Assembly (NCBI GenBank): GCA_011523515.1 | Contig: WTGO01000131.1 | Coordinates: 1-34,027, forward strand | Direction of reading: 5' to 3' | DNA length: 34,027 nt | Source of the DNA: Chloroflexota bacterium | GTDB lineage: Bacteria; Chloroflexota; Anaerolineae; Aggregatilineales; Phototrophicaceae | Shown: piece after piece, positions 31,807 through 34,027 of the stretch | Layout of the letters: each line of letters begins with the position of its first letter | Position numbering within the stretch: the stretch's first letter is position 1 | Translations under genes and position numbers: made by a program | Notes under the pieces: model-generated | Seen by the model: the letters and a program-made list of their open reading frames with translations, nothing else | Told to the model about the DNA's origin: nothing | Database searches by the model: none

Positions 31807-33789
31807 CTACGAATCTGCAGTGGAGGCGACTGAGGTCGGCGACGATGGCGGGGTGTTTGTGGCGGCGGCTAAACTTGGCGCGGCCGTGGCGCTGGGCGAT
31901 GCAGTAGGCGTCGCCGAAGCGGTAGCAGTCGGCAATTGCGGCGGATCGTCGATTACCGCCAGCGCGCCGGTGCCGAAGCCACGGCACTCGAAGTTGCTGC
32001 TGATTCCCCAGCCCATCCTTCCACTGGCCAGCTCGACTTGCAGCCAGCTACCGCCTGCAACGGCTCCGCGCGCCAGGACGGGCACATTTTCCACCGCCAG
32101 CCTGATCTGCTGAAAGCCCTTGTCAGGGCCGGCATACAAGAGCGCGTCGTGCAGCGGCACGCATTCCGGATCCTTGACAGCGATGGAGATTGTCCGTTCG
32201 ACGACGGTTCCAATCTCATCCTCGGCCACAAGCTTTATCTCAAAGCCATCGTCCGGCGCGCCACGCAGTTCGATTTCGCCGCGCCCCGCGATTGCAGCCG
32301 ATTCACGCACCGTCTCAAACCCGAGCGGACGCGAAATTTCAAGCGAGACGGCCCCCGTGATGTCCCAATGGATAATGAGCGACTCCGTCACTCGTCGCAG
32401 CATAGCAGTCTTGTTCGCTTCTAATTTGGCGATGACGACCGGCTCATAGATGTCGAGCCGCTGCGTGGATATGACCGATGTTTCGTCTCGCAGCGCGATC
32501 AGCGCAATTTCGATTGGGTCGCCGTACTTCACGGTCTCAAGCGCAAAACTGTCATTGTCGCCGGGCAATTCGGCCACGCGGGAGCGATCTACCTCAACGA
32601 CATAGCGTTGCGCGTTCGCCGCGACCCAGTCCAGTTGAACTGGAGTTCCCCGAGCTATCTGATCATGCGAGAGTTCAAAGTTTGTGATCTCGGGTTCAGG
32701 CGCTCGAACAAAGACAGCGCCAGCGACCAGCAGAATCGCTATCAAGGCGACCGCAGCAACAAAAGCGGCGCGATAACTCCAGCGCGGCTGAACGCGCACG
32801 CGCGCTGGCGCCGCAACCGTATAGGCGCTGGGGTCTTCGGTCCGGGCGATTAACGCAAAGGGAATCTCGACTGCACTGCCGATCATCGGACGTCGCCGCG
32901 CCCAAACCTTGCCCTTGATGCGTCGCCGCCCGCCCGGCGAAAGCTCAACCCGATCCTGAGTTAGCTCTGATGACAGCTGCCCCTGCCTGTCGCTTAGAGC
33001 CAGCGCAAGCTGCAGCGGCTGGTTGCCCTGGTTGAGCAGAAAGACGCCAAACTCGCCGCCGTCTTGGCAAAGGGCGGGCGCCAGCGCCAGGCTGAGCCCG
33101 CTGTAGCCGCCCAACTTGATATTCGCCACCAACTGCAGGACTTGGTCATCAGCGCTCTGACGCGTGATCGAAATGACGAGCGGATAATGGCCAGGTGCCA
33201 TGTCGCTGCGCCGCGCCGGCTTAATCTGAAACTGAAGCTGAGATGACTCATTGGCGGGCAGCGGAAATACCACCCTTTCCGGCTTAATCCAATCGTCAGG
33301 CAATCCCGATGTCTCGACGCGGAAACCTGCCTCGGCCCGGCTGAGGTTGGCGACTTCCAATGCGATGGTAGCGCTTGATGACGGGAACACGGTGTATTCG
33401 CCGCTGTCCAGGCTGGCGCGGAAGTCAATTGCAGCGGGTTGGGTTTGTTCTCCAAGCGCCGGCATAGCAACCGTGGGGCTGTCGCTGCGTTGATAATACG
33501 TCAGCCGCAGCGCGCCCAGGCGAATCTCCTCAACAGCCCGCAGCGTCCGCGGTGTATTCGCTTGCAGTCGCCGGCCGGACACAAAGGTCCCGGATTCAGA
33601 GCCGAGGTCAGTGATGCAAACCGCATCGGCGTAGACATCTATCCGGAAGTGACTGTCTGCAATAGCCTCATCCTGGAGCTGGATGGCGTTGCTTGCCGCG
33701 CGGCCAACGCACACGACATGGCCTTCCAGTCGGTGGCTGTCCGCATGTCCATCGGGATACTGGATGTCCAATCGTCCGAATACTGCCAT
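31807..33789 (-). CDS. FHA-domain transmembrane protein with Ig-like and SH3-like regions
   Basis: A 660-residue protein with a cytoplasmic FHA domain (about 25-95: VGRAASNAIQL, ADSHFRI, DLGSESGTFVSGRRL), which in the family binds phosphothreonine. The usual Asn of the NGT motif is Ser here. Beta-rich Ig-like regions follow (about 120-330), then one membrane helix near residues 339-360, more beta-rich sequence, an SH3-like module (about 538-602, GGSWLQVELASGRMGWG) and a Pro/Ala/Thr/Ser-rich tail from about 615. The order suggests a sensor or wall-linked protein with FHA inside and SH3 outside, though the Ig-like parts before the helix would then be cytoplasmic. It lies about 180 bp downstream-of-start-side from chlD on the same strand. 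No enzyme motif is visible. Confidence 0.85.
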   Translation of the reverse strand: MAVFGRLDIQYPDGHADSHRLEGHVVCVGRAASNAIQLQDEAIADSHFRIDVYADAVCITDLGSESGTFVSGRRLQANTPRTLRAVEEIRLGALRLTYYQRSDSPTVAMPALGEQTQPAAIDFRASLDSGEYTVFPSSSATIALEVANLSRAEAGFRVETSGLPDDWIKPERVVFPLPANESSQLQFQIKPARRSDMAPGHYPLVISITRQSADDQVLQLVANIKLGGYSGLSLALAPALCQDGGEFGVFLLNQGNQPLQLALALSDRQGQLSSELTQDRVELSPGGRRRIKGKVWARRRPMIGSAVEIPFALIARTEDPSAYTVAAPARVRVQPRWSYRAAFVAAVALIAILLVAGAVFVRAPEPEITNFELSHDQIARGTPVQLDWVAANAQRYVVEVDRSRVAELPGDNDSFALETVKYGDPIEIALIALRDETSVISTQRLDIYEPVVIAKLEANKTAMLRRVTESLIIHWDITGAVSLEISRPLGFETVRESAAIAGRGEIELRGAPDDGFEIKLVAEDEIGTVVERTISIAVKDPECVPLHDALLYAGPDKGFQQIRLAVENVPVLARGAVAGGSWLQVELASGRMGWGISSNFECRGFGTGALAVIDDPPQLPTATASATPTASPSATAAPSLAAATNTPPSSPTSVASTADS

Positions 33790-34027
33790 TGCCTGGCTCG
33801 CTGGCCTCGTGATCTGAGATATATAGTAAAGCGTATTCCAACTGCGTGGAAGTCAGCGGTATAGCTCGGTAGTCATTGCGTGGGACAAGCGTTGCCTTGA
33901 TGAGACCCGCGCGCTGGTGTACCGTTGCCTCAGTAAGTGCAAGTACATCATGAAAAAAATTTGCCACCGAGAACACAGAAGTAGTTCCAACAAAGTAATG
34001 AGAATCGCAGCAGTAAGAAAGAAACTG
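33790..34027. other. Intergenic right edge with repeat fragment
   Basis: No gene is supported here. CCACCGAGAACACAGAAG at 33964-33981 resembles the outer and inner parts of the inverted-repeat element at 3874-4040 (CACCGAGAACACAG type), so a further member of that repeat family probably lies at or beyond the edge. The rest is the upstream region of the FHA gene; I found no convincing promoter. Confidence 0.45.

Overview
This GC-rich 34 kb stretch looks like a chromosomal segment of a member of the Chloroflexota, probably Anaerolineae-like and from a metagenome. That placement is inferred from gene style, not from a marker comparison. The signs are extracytoplasmic TolB and SH3 modules, a Ser/Thr kinase with a TolB propeller, Pro/Ala/Thr/Ser-rich protein tails, a Tat-less reductive-dehalogenase-like protein and several palindromic repeat families. 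No rRNA, tRNA, CRISPR array, transposase or phage gene was seen.

Layout. (1) 0.4-3.7 kb, minus strand: pdxS (PLP synthesis) with a terminator, then a PLP-dependent D-threonine aldolase/D-serine dehydratase-like enzyme and an M19 dipeptidase. (2) 3.7-7.4 kb: a MITE-like inverted repeat, a GNAT acetyltransferase, a secreted TolB/SH3 protein, a VanZ-like membrane protein and a small unknown protein. (3) 7.4-12.8 kb, minus strand: the polyamine ABC importer potBCDA followed by the RdhA-like Fe-S protein. (4) 12.9-18.8 kb, plus strand, divergent from potB: GNAT, flavin amine oxidase, N-carbamoylputrescine-amidase-like hydrolase, PhzF, aldo/keto reductase and a DUF4013-like membrane protein. With potBCDA this reads as a polyamine uptake, acetylation and oxidation island. 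(5) 18.9-25.8 kb: a SRPBCC protein, cdsA, a Ser/Thr kinase, an azlC remnant, frr, uppS and a second aldo/keto reductase. (6) 25.8-33.8 kb, minus strand: an UPF0104 membrane protein, alanine dehydrogenase, a C45 peptidase/acyltransferase, a chlD-type chelatase gene split at an A9 slippery run, and an FHA-domain membrane protein.

The two strongest observations are the chlD gene and the polyamine island. In chlD, a -1 shift at AAAAAAAAA would make a 692-residue AAA+/VWA medium subunit, while normal reading gives a 373-residue small subunit. The polyamine island contains an acetyltransferase of the type normally fused to nitrilases, here encoded apart from its hydrolase. Also notable are an in-frame tandem palindromic insertion in potA, a 14-bp motif found once upstream of the D-amino-acid operon and twice between cdsA and the kinase gene, and dispersed repeat relics at both window edges.
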